A stretch of 32,067 nt of DNA from an uncultured Armatimonadota bacterium (GTDB lineage: Bacteria; Armatimonadota; UBA5829; DTJY01). The notes under the pieces are model-generated. The model saw only the letters and a program-made list of their open reading frames with translations, did not search any database and was not told the origin of the DNA. Positions 15,096 to 23,293 of the stretch are shown one piece after another. The DNA lies in contig CALNCU010000127.1 of NCBI GenBank assembly GCA_937875395.1, forward strand, positions 1 through 32,067, in the 5' to 3' direction. The number at the start of each line of letters is the position of its first letter. Positions within the stretch are counted from its first letter, which is position 1. Both the position numbers and the translations under genes were made by a program.

Positions 15096-16142
15096 ATGTC
15101 TTTTTTAGGGGAAGTTGCAGAGCAGAGCCGCAGACTGCGCAATCTGGTGGAGTTTTACAGAACTGAAGAGGGCACAGAACTGCTCTGGAAGGCCACGCAC
15201 CTGTTCACCCATCACACGCACAGCATTATATTTGCAGGCATGGGCTCCTCTGAATTTGCGCCCGTTGTGGTAAGAGATTATCTTGCCTACAACCTGGGTG
15301 TGCCCGTGGTGCTTTGGGAGGCGGGCGAACTCCTTCATTACGGCATGAATTGCATAAGGGATGATGACCTTATTATTGCAATCTCCCAATCCGGGGAGAG
15401 CATAGAGACCAGAAAGGTGGTTGATATACTGCGAGACCATCTGGGCGTAATCTCTATTACAAACGATCCAGAGAGCAAAATAGCCCGGTATTCCAGACTT
15501 GATTTGCAAATTCTTGCGGGAGCGGAAGCATCTATATCCAGCAAAACATATACAAACAGTCTGGGATTACTGCTTATACTGAGCCGTGCCGTTACTGCGC
15601 TTGATGCAGAGCCGCTCTACAGATCCCTGCTTGAGATTGCAGATGGCATGGAATCCTTCCGGGCCGACCGCCTGGATGAGATAGAGGATGCGGCAAAGTT
15701 TATGCATGCGGCAGACGCCGTTCACTTTATCTCAAGGGGGCCGGCAATGGCGGCTGCCCGGCAGGCGGCCCTAACCTTTGGGACTGGCGCCCGCATTTTT
15801 ACATGCGCCGTACCAGGCGGAAGCGTGCGCCACGGGCTTATGGGCTCTATGGGTGCGGGGCATTACGCCATAATCTTTGCGCCGGACGGCCCGGGCGGCG
15901 ATCTTTTGCGCAAACTTGCAGTTGACCTGGCCGTCCTTGGAAGCAAGGTAGTGCTGTTTACATCTGAAGAAACAGTAAAAGATCATAACCTCTGCACCAT
16001 ACGCATAACCCCGGGAGACCCGGAACTCTTCCCCCTGGCCTGCGCCATGCCTCTGGAACTGTTATTTGAAACCCTGGCCAGAGACAAGGGGCTTGTGGCA
16101 GGGGTCTTTATCCGCGGGGAGAAGGTAACCACAAAAGAGTAA
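15096..16142 (+). CDS. Double-SIS-domain sugar isomerase-like protein (GlmS-C/AgaS/FrlB type)
   Basis: Start at ATG 15096, six bases after GGAG; an in-frame ATG at 15084 overlaps that site. The 348 residues hold two SIS domains: the first with FAGMGSSEFAP (46-55), LIIAISQSGESIETRKVVDIL (92-112) and SSKTYTNSLGLLLIL, the second with VHFISRGPAMAAARQAALTF and VPGGSVRHGLMGSMG. This is the isomerase half of glucosamine-6-phosphate synthase without the glutaminase half, as in AgaS, FrlB and related ketose-amine enzymes acting on phosphorylated amino sugars. The end, DKGLVAGVFIRGEKVTTKE, matches the usual C-terminal tail. The exact substrate cannot be read from the sequence. The CHASE2 gene follows after 86 bases. 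Confidence 0.85.
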   Translation: MSFLGEVAEQSRRLRNLVEFYRTEEGTELLWKATHLFTHHTHSIIFAGMGSSEFAPVVVRDYLAYNLGVPVVLWEAGELLHYGMNCIRDDDLIIAISQSGESIETRKVVDILRDHLGVISITNDPESKIARYSRLDLQILAGAEASISSKTYTNSLGLLLILSRAVTALDAEPLYRSLLEIADGMESFRADRLDEIEDAAKFMHAADAVHFISRGPAMAAARQAALTFGTGARIFTCAVPGGSVRHGLMGSMGAGHYAIIFAPDGPGGDLLRKLAVDLAVLGSKVVLFTSEETVKDHNLCTIRITPGDPELFPLACAMPLELLFETLARDKGLVAGVFIRGEKVTTKE

Positions 16143-16228
16143 GGCCAAAATGCGGGGCAGGCTTTTCCGTTTAGTTGGGCCACTAATTGGGGAATTAAAG
16201 CACTGGAATCTTTAGGGAGGTAGTAGCA

Positions 16229-17590
16229 ATGCGGACAGCCCTGCAAGATCACAGCCTGCTTTACCGTATGAGCGTGCTGCTTGCCGTTCTGGTTCTGGGC
16301 CTGCTGGCATATGCGCTGGCAGCGTGGGCATGGAACTCGCCGGTGGAGCTTGGCGCTTATGATATGCTGCTCAGAATGCGGCCCCTTGCCGCTCCCAGGA
16401 GCGACATTGTTATTGTAGGCATAGATGAGGCAAGTGAAAGTTCGCTTGGCAGGCCTCCCCTTTCAAGGACTGTGCACGCTCGCATTATAGACAGATTGCA
16501 CCGGGCGGGCGCAAAGGTTATAGTTTATGATAAAATGTTTGCGCAGCCTTCCGTATCTTATCCCGGCTCAGATGCCGCTCTGCAAAAAGCGCTCTCCGCA
16601 AGCGGCAATGTCTTTATCCCCATGGTTTATGATCCGTTAAGGCAGGCAAGCTGGTCTCCGTCAGATATAAAATCTCTTATTCTTCTAGAGCGGGATGCGC
16701 TTGCAGAGCAGATATCTTATCTCCCAAACACGCCGGATTACCGGTACTACTTCTTTGTGCCGCCCATGGCGGATTTTATAAGCGCCGCAAAGGGCGTGGG
16801 GGTGGCGGTGAGCCCTTCTAATGGCAGCTATTTTGTACGCAGTGCGCAGCTTGCATACCTTACCCGGGTGCTCTATCCCGTGCCGTCCGGCCCACTGCCG
16901 CAGAGCATGCCCATGCCCCGGCTTATAAACCGGGTTGCGGTATTGCAGGGGCTGCCGCTCATTGTGGCAAAAGATATCCTGGGGGATAAGGAGGGACTCT
17001 CCTCCCAGGTAAGTTTTGGCCGCAATATAGCCCTTTTTGCAGGAATCTCGCCTTATTATGTGCCTATAGATAAACAGGGAGCCATGTATATAGACTTTGC
17101 TGGTCCCGCAGGCACATATCCCAACCTGGGCGCGGCAGATTTACTTGCAGGCAGGCTGGATAGAAGCCTCTTTGAAGATAAAATTGTTCTTGTGGGAGTT
17201 ACAGACCCCACCAGTTCCCTGGCAGCAGTCTTTAACACTCCCTTTGGACACATGCCGCGGGTAGAGATTACCGCAAATGCAATAGCATCCATACTTTCCG
17301 GCACCGCCCCGGTGCGCCGCCAGAAAGAGACTCTGGCAGTGTTCCTGCTGCTCTCTATAATCCTTGGGCTTATTCTGCCTCTTTTTGATAGATGGGAGCT
17401 TGGGCCGGCAACATTTGTTCTGGCGCTTACATATATTGTTTTAGATGTGCTTGCACTTACCATCTTCCACCGGGCCTTCCCCGTTGTGCCCGGCGTTGTG
17501 CTTATTCTTGCCGCCGGGGTGGTTACCGCCCTTCTTATGCCCGCAGTCTTTGTAGAGGAAGAGACGGGGATAACTGCAGAAGAACTCTAA
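16229..17590 (+). CDS. CHASE2-domain membrane protein without an output domain
   Basis: The protein has 453 residues. One membrane helix at about 13-34 is followed by an extracytoplasmic CHASE2 domain with VELGAYDMLLRMRPLA, DIVIVGIDEASESSLGRPPL, RLHRAGAKVIVYDKMF and DKIVLVGVTDPTSSLAAVFNTPFG. Three membrane helices come next (about 370-390, 393-415, 418-438). In most CHASE2 proteins these lead into an adenylate cyclase, kinase or diguanylate cyclase; here only about 12 residues (EEETGITAEEL) remain after the last helix. It may signal by contact with a partner or only have a structural role. TTTAGGGAGG before the ATG is a strong ribosome site. Confidence 0.88.
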   Translation: MRTALQDHSLLYRMSVLLAVLVLGLLAYALAAWAWNSPVELGAYDMLLRMRPLAAPRSDIVIVGIDEASESSLGRPPLSRTVHARIIDRLHRAGAKVIVYDKMFAQPSVSYPGSDAALQKALSASGNVFIPMVYDPLRQASWSPSDIKSLILLERDALAEQISYLPNTPDYRYYFFVPPMADFISAAKGVGVAVSPSNGSYFVRSAQLAYLTRVLYPVPSGPLPQSMPMPRLINRVAVLQGLPLIVAKDILGDKEGLSSQVSFGRNIALFAGISPYYVPIDKQGAMYIDFAGPAGTYPNLGAADLLAGRLDRSLFEDKIVLVGVTDPTSSLAAVFNTPFGHMPRVEITANAIASILSGTAPVRRQKETLAVFLLLSIILGLILPLFDRWELGPATFVLALTYIVLDVLALTIFHRAFPVVPGVVLILAAGVVTALLMPAVFVEEETGITAEEL

Positions 17591-17694
17591 GCACCCTGCC
17601 CCGGCAGGATTTGAGGGTTTGATGCTCTGCATCATCTATCCGCCCGACGAAGTAAGAGCAGATAGGCCGGAGAGGGTGCTTGAGGGCGACTGAG
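17591..17694. other. Structured gap between convergent genes
   Basis: CCTGCC and GGCAGG (17595-17608) form a tight stem followed by ATTTGAGGGTTT, a weak terminator for the CHASE2 gene. Further on, TGATGC-TCT-GCATCA forms a second short stem, and GCACCCT near the start pairs with AGGGTGC near 17674-17680. The whole gap could fold as one RNA, but nothing identifies it. Confidence 0.35.
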
Positions 17695-18456
17695 TTAAAG
17701 CTTCTTTTCCATAGTCACTTTCACGTATCCGCACGGAAAATCGTACTCAACCTTATCCATAACAATCCGCATAAAATATATTCCCATTCCGCCTTCTGCG
17801 GGCATCTCTTTATTGGGAACAGGGATACTTTCGGGATCAAACCGGGTGCTTGGATATTTCAAGGTTATAACCAGCTTGCCGCCGGCAACCCTGCACTCTA
17901 TGTGTATGGATTCGTTCTCCGCATATCCGCCGTGCCTTACGGCATTGGAGACTGCCTCGCCCACTGCAAGCCGCACATCATCCAGAGCAGTCTGCATAAG
18001 CCCAATATCGGCCGCAAATTTGCATACCTCATTTCTTGCAGTTCTGCAAGAGGCCATACACAGCGGAATCTGAAAGGAGGCTGCCTTTCTGCCAAAATGA
18101 TATGTGGGGCTGTCCGGTTCCGAGACTGTCTGCGAATGATTAATCTCAAAAAGCGGCCCAAAATCCGAAACATCAAGCATATGGGCAAGCTGCGGTGCCA
18201 GCGAATCTATCCTTAGCGTCCTATCCAGCTTCCTTGCGTCAAGCGCAGCCTTTACAAGAATGCGAAGGCCGCTGCTGTCTACAAAATTAAGGCTTCCCAA
18301 CGAAAGCGTAACCCTGTCCGATGTATTTATTATCTCTTTTATCATCCTTTCCAGCATATCGCAATTCTGATAATCCAGTTCACCTTCAGCCTCTATTGTT
18401 GTTTGTGAACCGGGTTTAACACAAAGTTGCAATCTGTCCCCAGAGTTCTCCAGCAT
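17695..18456 (-). CDS. STAS-HATPase fusion: antagonist and RsbW-like kinase in one chain
   Basis: Start at ATG 18456, five bases after GAGGAG and 8 bases past the upstream stop; an ATG at 18474 overlaps that stop. The first ~105 of 253 residues are a STAS domain (IEAEGELDYQNCDMLERMI, LGSLNFVDSSGLRILVKAAL), with S61/S62 at the usual phosphorylation site. Residues about 120-253 are an RsbW/SpoIIAB-type ATPase: N box DDVRLAVGEAVSNAVRHGG (E167, N171) and G2 box EGGMGIYFMRIVMDKVEY. The G1 box is degraded: LKYPSTRFDPES stands where D-x-G-x-G is expected. Antagonist and kinase are normally separate proteins, so this may be a self-contained switch. The PP2C gene directly upstream is the natural partner that would dephosphorylate the STAS serine. 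Confidence 0.85.
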   Translation of the reverse strand: MLENSGDRLQLCVKPGSQTTIEAEGELDYQNCDMLERMIKEIINTSDRVTLSLGSLNFVDSSGLRILVKAALDARKLDRTLRIDSLAPQLAHMLDVSDFGPLFEINHSQTVSEPDSPTYHFGRKAASFQIPLCMASCRTARNEVCKFAADIGLMQTALDDVRLAVGEAVSNAVRHGGYAENESIHIECRVAGGKLVITLKYPSTRFDPESIPVPNKEMPAEGGMGIYFMRIVMDKVEYDFPCGYVKVTMEKKL

Positions 18457-18466
18457 CCCAACTCCT

Positions 18467-20587
18467 CTAGCCATCCACTTTTATTACAAGTAAGGCCACA
18501 TCATCCCGCAGTCTTCCTGCAGTGTAATCCAACAGCCCGGCTGTTATGCCGTCTGCAATCCGCCTTGCGTTCTTCATCCCTCTTTGCTCAATCAACTCCT
18601 TTAGACCAGCTGTGCATAAGAAACCTTCAGGCCCCCTGGCCTCCGTCACTCCATCCGTATACAGTACAAGTACATCCCCCGCCGCAAGCTGCACCTCTCG
18701 CTCTATGTATTCCATCCCTTTAATTATCCCAACGGCGGCCCCGGAACTTTCCAGCGGCATGCACTCTTTTTTATCCGGCCGGAAGAGCAGCGGGCGCTCG
18801 TGCCCCCCGTTTGCGTAGACCAGACGTTTTTCATCCAGATAGAGTATGCCGTAAAAAAGGGTTACAAACACATCGCCGCGGGCGTACCTGGTGACGGCAT
18901 CGTTTAGCCGGAAGAGTACGCTGGCGGGGTTGGGGTCTTCATGGGCAAATCCTCTGAGCATGTATTTTGCCATAGCTGTGTGAACGGCGGCTTCCACGCC
19001 CTTTCCGCTTACATCACCTATCACTATGCCAAGCATCCCATCTTGAATCTCTATGATGTCAAAGAAATCTCCGCCTACCTGAGAGCCTCTCTGGGCGGGC
19101 ATATAGGCATCTGCAATATCAAATCCAACCGCGTTTGTATCTGAGCTGGGCAGGAACGACTTCTGAAGAGTCTCCGCTATGTTCCGCTGGTGCTCGTAAA
19201 TCTCTTTCAGCAGATTCTGCCTGTCATTGATGGCGGTAATATCTTGAAAGACGGCAATTGCGCCGGTAACGGTTCCGCCATTTATTATTGGAACGGAGTT
19301 CATAAGTATTACTATATCCCCGCCGCCCGGACGGTTGATTATTATCTCTTCCCTGGTGCAAACCTCTCCATAGAGAAGCGAACGCACCACAGGCGAATCG
19401 CGATACGGTATGGATTCTCCGTTTGCATATCGCGGGTTGCATACACGGAAGAACTCCGTAAAGATATTGGCCCTGGTGTTTTCCAGGCCCGTGATATCTG
19501 CAGCGGCTTTGTTTGACATGTATAATCTTGCATCCCGCGCAAAGACTATGATTACTCCTTCCGGAAGGTTTTCTATTATGGCACGCAGAAGCTCCCTGTC
19601 AGACCTTGCCTGTTCTTCCGCTTCTCTGGTGCGCTCATATGACAGCGCCCTCTGTACTGCTACGGCAACCTGGTCTACGGCCATCTGCATAAGATTTACG
19701 GATTCCGCCTCATAGCCGCTTTCTGATGCAAAGAGCGCCGCCCCTACCATCTGGCTGTCAACCACAACAGGGATTGAGGCCAGGCTTTTTACAGCTGATT
19801 TCTTACCATCAATCAGGAGTTCGCCATTACCGGATTTGCATATATCATTAAGAATAACGTGTTTTCCGGATTCTGCCACCCACCGTACAGTCTTGGCATA
19901 ACGGCATAGTTGCCGCAAGGATTCCGCCTTGGATATGCGAAAGGTTCCCCTTACCTTAAGGCTGTTTTCTTCCGGCAGATATATAACGGCAAATGCAGAA
20001 CGCGTGTGCCTGCATATAATTGCAAGAGACCGCTCCAGAAGCAGTCCCAGTTCTGCGGTAGATACGCAGACTGTGCCTATATCTGCATGGGCGGCCAGAG
20101 TACGTTCTCTTCTTTCAAGCACCCGCGCCATGTCTCCAAGGGCCACGGAAATCTGCCCGAACTCGTTCCTGGGAAGAACCCGCCGGCCCAGCGCAACGGC
20201 CTTGCTGTAGTGCTTAAAGGAGAGCGCCTCGCTGTAATCCCCCCGCGCCACCGCCTGCGCAGCCGATGCAATACTTCTTGCCGAATTTGTAACAGAACGT
20301 ATTGTTGCAAAAAGAAGCATCAGCGCCACTGCAGAGACTACGGAAAACGATGCCCAGCTTGCCGCCATCATGCGGGCTGCATCAGGGTTGGCATGCCCGG
20401 CGGCATCACTTGCCTGGCAGGACAGAACTATTGCCATAAGCACTGTGCAAAAAATAATGCAACCAAAACTTATAATAAGCCTCTGCTTGATGGATACATC
20501 ACCCATCATAAAAGAGAGTTTGCGAAGTCCGCGCAGATTATGCAGTAGAGCCATCTCCTTCCGGACTTGGATCTGCACCGGGCACAC
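18467..20587 (-). CDS. HAMP-GAF-PAS-PP2C (SpoIIE-type) serine phosphatase
   Basis: The protein has up to 706 residues; the annotated start is GTG 20587, while ATG 20554 sits directly on AAGGAG and is too close to it. Domains: two membrane helices (about 37-56 and 80-96), HAMP (97-160), GAF (165-315), PAS (333-455), linker RNIAETLQKSFLP (469-480, the usual 'A..LQ.sFLP' of RsbU/RsbP), then a PP2C domain with VGGDFFD (D507), GDVSGKGVEAA (D525), LYTDGVTEA (D645) and RDDVALL. All metal-binding aspartates are present, so it should be active. It probably senses a signal through GAF/PAS and dephosphorylates the STAS domain of the downstream fusion protein. The arrangement is an Rsb-like environmental sensing module. 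Confidence 0.92.
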   Translation of the reverse strand: MCPVQIQVRKEMALLHNLRGLRKLSFMMGDVSIKQRLIISFGCIIFCTVLMAIVLSCQASDAAGHANPDAARMMAASWASFSVVSAVALMLLFATIRSVTNSARSIASAAQAVARGDYSEALSFKHYSKAVALGRRVLPRNEFGQISVALGDMARVLERRERTLAAHADIGTVCVSTAELGLLLERSLAIICRHTRSAFAVIYLPEENSLKVRGTFRISKAESLRQLCRYAKTVRWVAESGKHVILNDICKSGNGELLIDGKKSAVKSLASIPVVVDSQMVGAALFASESGYEAESVNLMQMAVDQVAVAVQRALSYERTREAEEQARSDRELLRAIIENLPEGVIIVFARDARLYMSNKAAADITGLENTRANIFTEFFRVCNPRYANGESIPYRDSPVVRSLLYGEVCTREEIIINRPGGGDIVILMNSVPIINGGTVTGAIAVFQDITAINDRQNLLKEIYEHQRNIAETLQKSFLPSSDTNAVGFDIADAYMPAQRGSQVGGDFFDIIEIQDGMLGIVIGDVSGKGVEAAVHTAMAKYMLRGFAHEDPNPASVLFRLNDAVTRYARGDVFVTLFYGILYLDEKRLVYANGGHERPLLFRPDKKECMPLESSGAAVGIIKGMEYIEREVQLAAGDVLVLYTDGVTEARGPEGFLCTAGLKELIEQRGMKNARRIADGITAGLLDYTAGRLRDDVALLVIKVDG

Positions 20588-20666
20588 ATGTTACGCCCGC
20601 CAAGTAATTTAGGAATTTCAGTATTACTTACCGCACTGCAGGATATAAACGGATTGCATGCTTCAA

Positions 20667-20695
20667 ATTTTATACCCATCAGTAGCGGGGGTCAA
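20667..20695 (-). promoter_or_regulatory. Promoter of the phosphatase/STAS-kinase operon
   Basis: On the minus strand TTGACC (plus 20690-20695) and TAAAAT (plus 20667-20672) are 17 bases apart, with a leader of about 70 bases to the start codon. The boxes look like ordinary sigma-70 sites rather than a special sigma. Confidence 0.65.
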
Positions 20696-20732
20696 ACTCT
20701 TCTTTATCTATAAAAGATTTTATATTTTAGGC

Positions 20733-21557
20733 TTAGGGAAACAGGTCTATTTTATACTTTAGCTTAACCGTAGATTCGCCGGGGTTGCCTGCAGATGCAT
20801 ACTCCGGCATGGTAAATTTCATATCTATTGCCCCTTCGCTCATTACAACCCTGCCGAGCGCCGGAGAGAATACAACCTTGCCCAGGCATTGTACCGGGCC
20901 TTTAACCGTTTTTGCCATACTGCCGGCATCCATGCCAAAGGGCAGGGCAAGCTCAACATCCCCAGCGCCAACCTGGGAGTAGCAGGCGCTCTGCCCTTGT
21001 TCCTTAAGGCTCTCCAGCTTGCAAAGAACGGCAATGGAACCCTTCCCCAACACAAATGGAAAATTGGCTTTCCAGGAATCACCGGGGGCTATCTCGCCTG
21101 AGGGGAAGCCTCCGAATCTGCACAGGGCGGAGATTGCCGAAAGCTGCATTCCGGGAATTGTAGGGGCGGCGTTTTCAAGCCCTTTCACCTCTTTTATCTC
21201 CCCGTTTTTAGAGACAATAAGCCTTAAAACCGGCATCTGTTCCTGCGGAATATCCTGAATGCTGCCGTTCAGTTCCAGCTTAAAAGATTCGGCGCTTGCA
21301 GAGATATCTGCACTGCCGTCGCTAAGGATAGAGTTGGTTTTCTGCACAAGAGAGGCAGACATCTTAACAGGGATGGGCGGAAGCTGCACTATCCCCGGAA
21401 TATTGACGGTAATTTCTGCGTCGCTCTCTACTTTATATCTAAGAACCTCCCCTGCCTTAAACTTACATTCAAGCTTTACCACATTGCCTGCAACCGCCGG
21501 CATAACGGCTCCAAAGCCCAGGCAAAAAACAGCGATATATATAAAATAACGGAACAT
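20733..21557 (-). CDS. Secreted protein of unknown function
   Basis: The protein has 274 residues. The first ~23 (MFRYFIYIAVFCLGFGAVMPAVA) are a signal peptide with a likely cleavage after AVA. The mature part is mostly predicted beta strand: LECKFKAGEVLRYKVESDAEITVN, LRLIVSKNGEIKEVKGLENAAP, FGGFPSGEIAPGDSWKANFPF and LKYKIDLFP. The 'kaGevlrYkve' opening and 'l.p..v.pGdsW' motif occur in uncharacterised secreted proteins of Planctomycetes and related bacteria; I do not know a function. TGGAGG precedes the ATG. It is a single gene, 146 bases beyond the phosphatase start on the same strand, so it could also be followed by read-through into that operon. Confidence 0.75.
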   Translation of the reverse strand: MFRYFIYIAVFCLGFGAVMPAVAGNVVKLECKFKAGEVLRYKVESDAEITVNIPGIVQLPPIPVKMSASLVQKTNSILSDGSADISASAESFKLELNGSIQDIPQEQMPVLRLIVSKNGEIKEVKGLENAAPTIPGMQLSAISALCRFGGFPSGEIAPGDSWKANFPFVLGKGSIAVLCKLESLKEQGQSACYSQVGAGDVELALPFGMDAGSMAKTVKGPVQCLGKVVFSPALGRVVMSEGAIDMKFTMPEYASAGNPGESTVKLKYKIDLFP

Positions 21558-21691
21558 TTTTAACCTCCACTGTTATTACTATCTCTGATATTCCACCAAA
21601 CGTATTTCAACTCCTCTATTTATGCCGTGCGCTCGGTAAAGTATTAACGCCTGTCTACAATAAACTCTCTCATATACCTGCCTGAAACTGG

Positions 21692-21751
21692 TATAATAAT
21701 GTTGTGGTTGAAAAGGATAGTCAAATTTATACGGCTGCAATCTCTGCAGCC
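21692..21751 (+). promoter_or_regulatory. Promoter and leader hairpin of the marC-family gene
   Basis: GGTATAAT (-10 at 21692-21697) stands about 70 bases before the ATG; no good -35 is visible. In the leader, GGCTGCA (21733-21739) pairs perfectly with TGCAGCC (21745-21751) over a five-base loop, ending four bases before the ribosome site AAGGACGAGG. There is no T-run, so it is not a terminator; a translational role is possible. Confidence 0.5.
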
Positions 21752-21765
21752 ATAAAGGACGAGGT

Positions 21766-22377
21766 ATGCCGAATACAGATTTCTACCAGACGGTTTTTCA
21801 GAACTTTCTGCTCTTTTTGGTACTTGTTAACCCCATAAGTAAGATAAGCGTCTGTTTTTCGCTTGGGTCCGGCATGGATTCAAAAACGCTCAGAAATACC
21901 GCCGCCAGATCTACCATATTTGGGCTTCTAGTGCTCATTATATTTGCGCTTGCAGGTACATTTATTCTGCGAACCCTCTTTCAGATAGATGTGAACTCTC
22001 TGCGTCTTGCGGGCGGCGCCGTCCTTTTTATTATTGGACTTCACGCATTGCAGCGCGGCGAATTCTTTGAAGTAGACAGCAATAGGGAACTCTCTGACTT
22101 AAGCATGGTTCCCCTTGGAATGCCGCTTATTGCAGGGCCGGCAACCATAACAGCCGCCATATCCCGTACAGCCGTGTACGGGCCGCTTACCATAACTCTG
22201 GCTATGACTCTTGCGCTTCTGGTAAACATGCTTATTATGATGAGCGCCATGAGCCTTGGAAGGTTCCTTGAGCGGTGGCATCTGCTTGGCCCGCTTGTAA
22301 GGATTACCGGGCTCTTTGTAGCATCTATTGGCGCAGACATGGCTATCTCCGGGATTATAGCCCGGCTGAAGTGTTAA
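21766..22377 (+). CDS. MarC-family integral membrane protein
   Basis: The protein has 203 residues with six predicted membrane helices, the normal size for the MarC/YhcE family. LFLVLVNPISKISVCFSL near the N-terminus is the conserved 'NP.gk...f' motif, and MVPLGMPLIAGPATITAAIS is the family's second signature (usually 'PLa.PliaGPGaI'). The family is widespread; a link to multiple antibiotic resistance was suggested from the E. coli marRAB neighbour and later not supported, so the role is unknown. It starts a plus-strand run with the Memo-like gene 25 bases downstream. Confidence 0.9.
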   Translation: MPNTDFYQTVFQNFLLFLVLVNPISKISVCFSLGSGMDSKTLRNTAARSTIFGLLVLIIFALAGTFILRTLFQIDVNSLRLAGGAVLFIIGLHALQRGEFFEVDSNRELSDLSMVPLGMPLIAGPATITAAISRTAVYGPLTITLAMTLALLVNMLIMMSAMSLGRFLERWHLLGPLVRITGLFVASIGADMAISGIIARLKC

Positions 22378-22402
22378 CAGACTCTCTTTTGGAGGTTCCA
22401 TT

Positions 22403-23293
22403 ATGCCGGTTAGAGAACCTGCAGTTGCAGGAATGTTCTATCCATCAGATAAAGATGGGCTTGAAACGCTTGTAGAACACTGTTTTCTTGGGCCCGGCGG
22501 ACCGGGAAAGCTGCCAAAGGCCCATGCGGGCGGCCCAAGGCGCATTACGGGTCTTGTCAGCCCGCACGCTGGTCTGGTATACTCGGGTAGTGTTGCAGCG
22601 TGGGCGTATAACCGGCTGGCAGAGGATGGAGTGCCGGATATTGCCGTGATAATAGGCCCAAACCACCGGGCATGGCGCCCTGCCGCCGCCCTTTCAGATG
22701 ACAACGCCTGGGAGACTCCCCTGGGCGCGGTTCCGTTAAACGCAGACATAGCCCGCCAGATAGCGCAAAGAGTTGAAGGCGCCAGAATAGACCCCCGGGC
22801 TCATGCATATGAACATTCGCTGGAAGTACAACTGCCCTTTCTTCAATATATATCCCGGCTTGCAGGGGTTACCATAAGCATAGTGCCGGTGCTTCTGGGG
22901 GCGGTGGAAACCAATCTTACGGATTTTATCCGGGAGATGGGCAGCGCAGTTGCAGAGGCCGTACGCGGGAAGAACGCCGTTATTATTGCAAGTACGGATT
23001 TCACCCATTATGAACCGGCCGATGAGGCAAAGAAAAAGGATTCAAAGGCCATAGAGAGCATTGTCGGCATGGATGAAACCCGGCTGATTCAAACGGCAGC
23101 CTCTCTTGATCTTAGCATGTGCGGAGTTGTTCCCACGGCAGCAGCCCTTGCCGCCTGCAAAAATCTGGGCGCAAACTCTGCAGAACTTCTTATCTACAGA
23201 AGCTCCGGAGACGTCACCGGAGACTACTCTGAAGTTGTAGGGTACGCATCGCTTCTTATAAAAAAGGAGGAGAACGCATGCCAAACTGGTTAG
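22403..23293 (+). CDS. AmmeMemoRadiSam system protein B (MEMO1-like)
   Basis: The protein has 296 residues. Family motifs in order: REPAVAGMFYP (4-14), SPHAGLVYSG (53-62), IIGPNHR (83-89), EHSLEVQLPFL (137-147), STDFTHYEP (197-205) and MCGVVPTAAAL (239-249). H55, H88 and C240 match the metal-binding residues of human Memo1, and the fold is related to class III extradiol dioxygenases. In many genomes it is found with an AMMECR1 protein and a radical SAM protein; neither is here, so it stands as an isolated member. GGAGG precedes the ATG. It overlaps the next gene by 16 bases. Biochemical role unsettled. Confidence 0.93.
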   Translation: MPVREPAVAGMFYPSDKDGLETLVEHCFLGPGGPGKLPKAHAGGPRRITGLVSPHAGLVYSGSVAAWAYNRLAEDGVPDIAVIIGPNHRAWRPAAALSDDNAWETPLGAVPLNADIARQIAQRVEGARIDPRAHAYEHSLEVQLPFLQYISRLAGVTISIVPVLLGAVETNLTDFIREMGSAVAEAVRGKNAVIIASTDFTHYEPADEAKKKDSKAIESIVGMDETRLIQTAASLDLSMCGVVPTAAALAACKNLGANSAELLIYRSSGDVTGDYSEVVGYASLLIKKEENACQTG

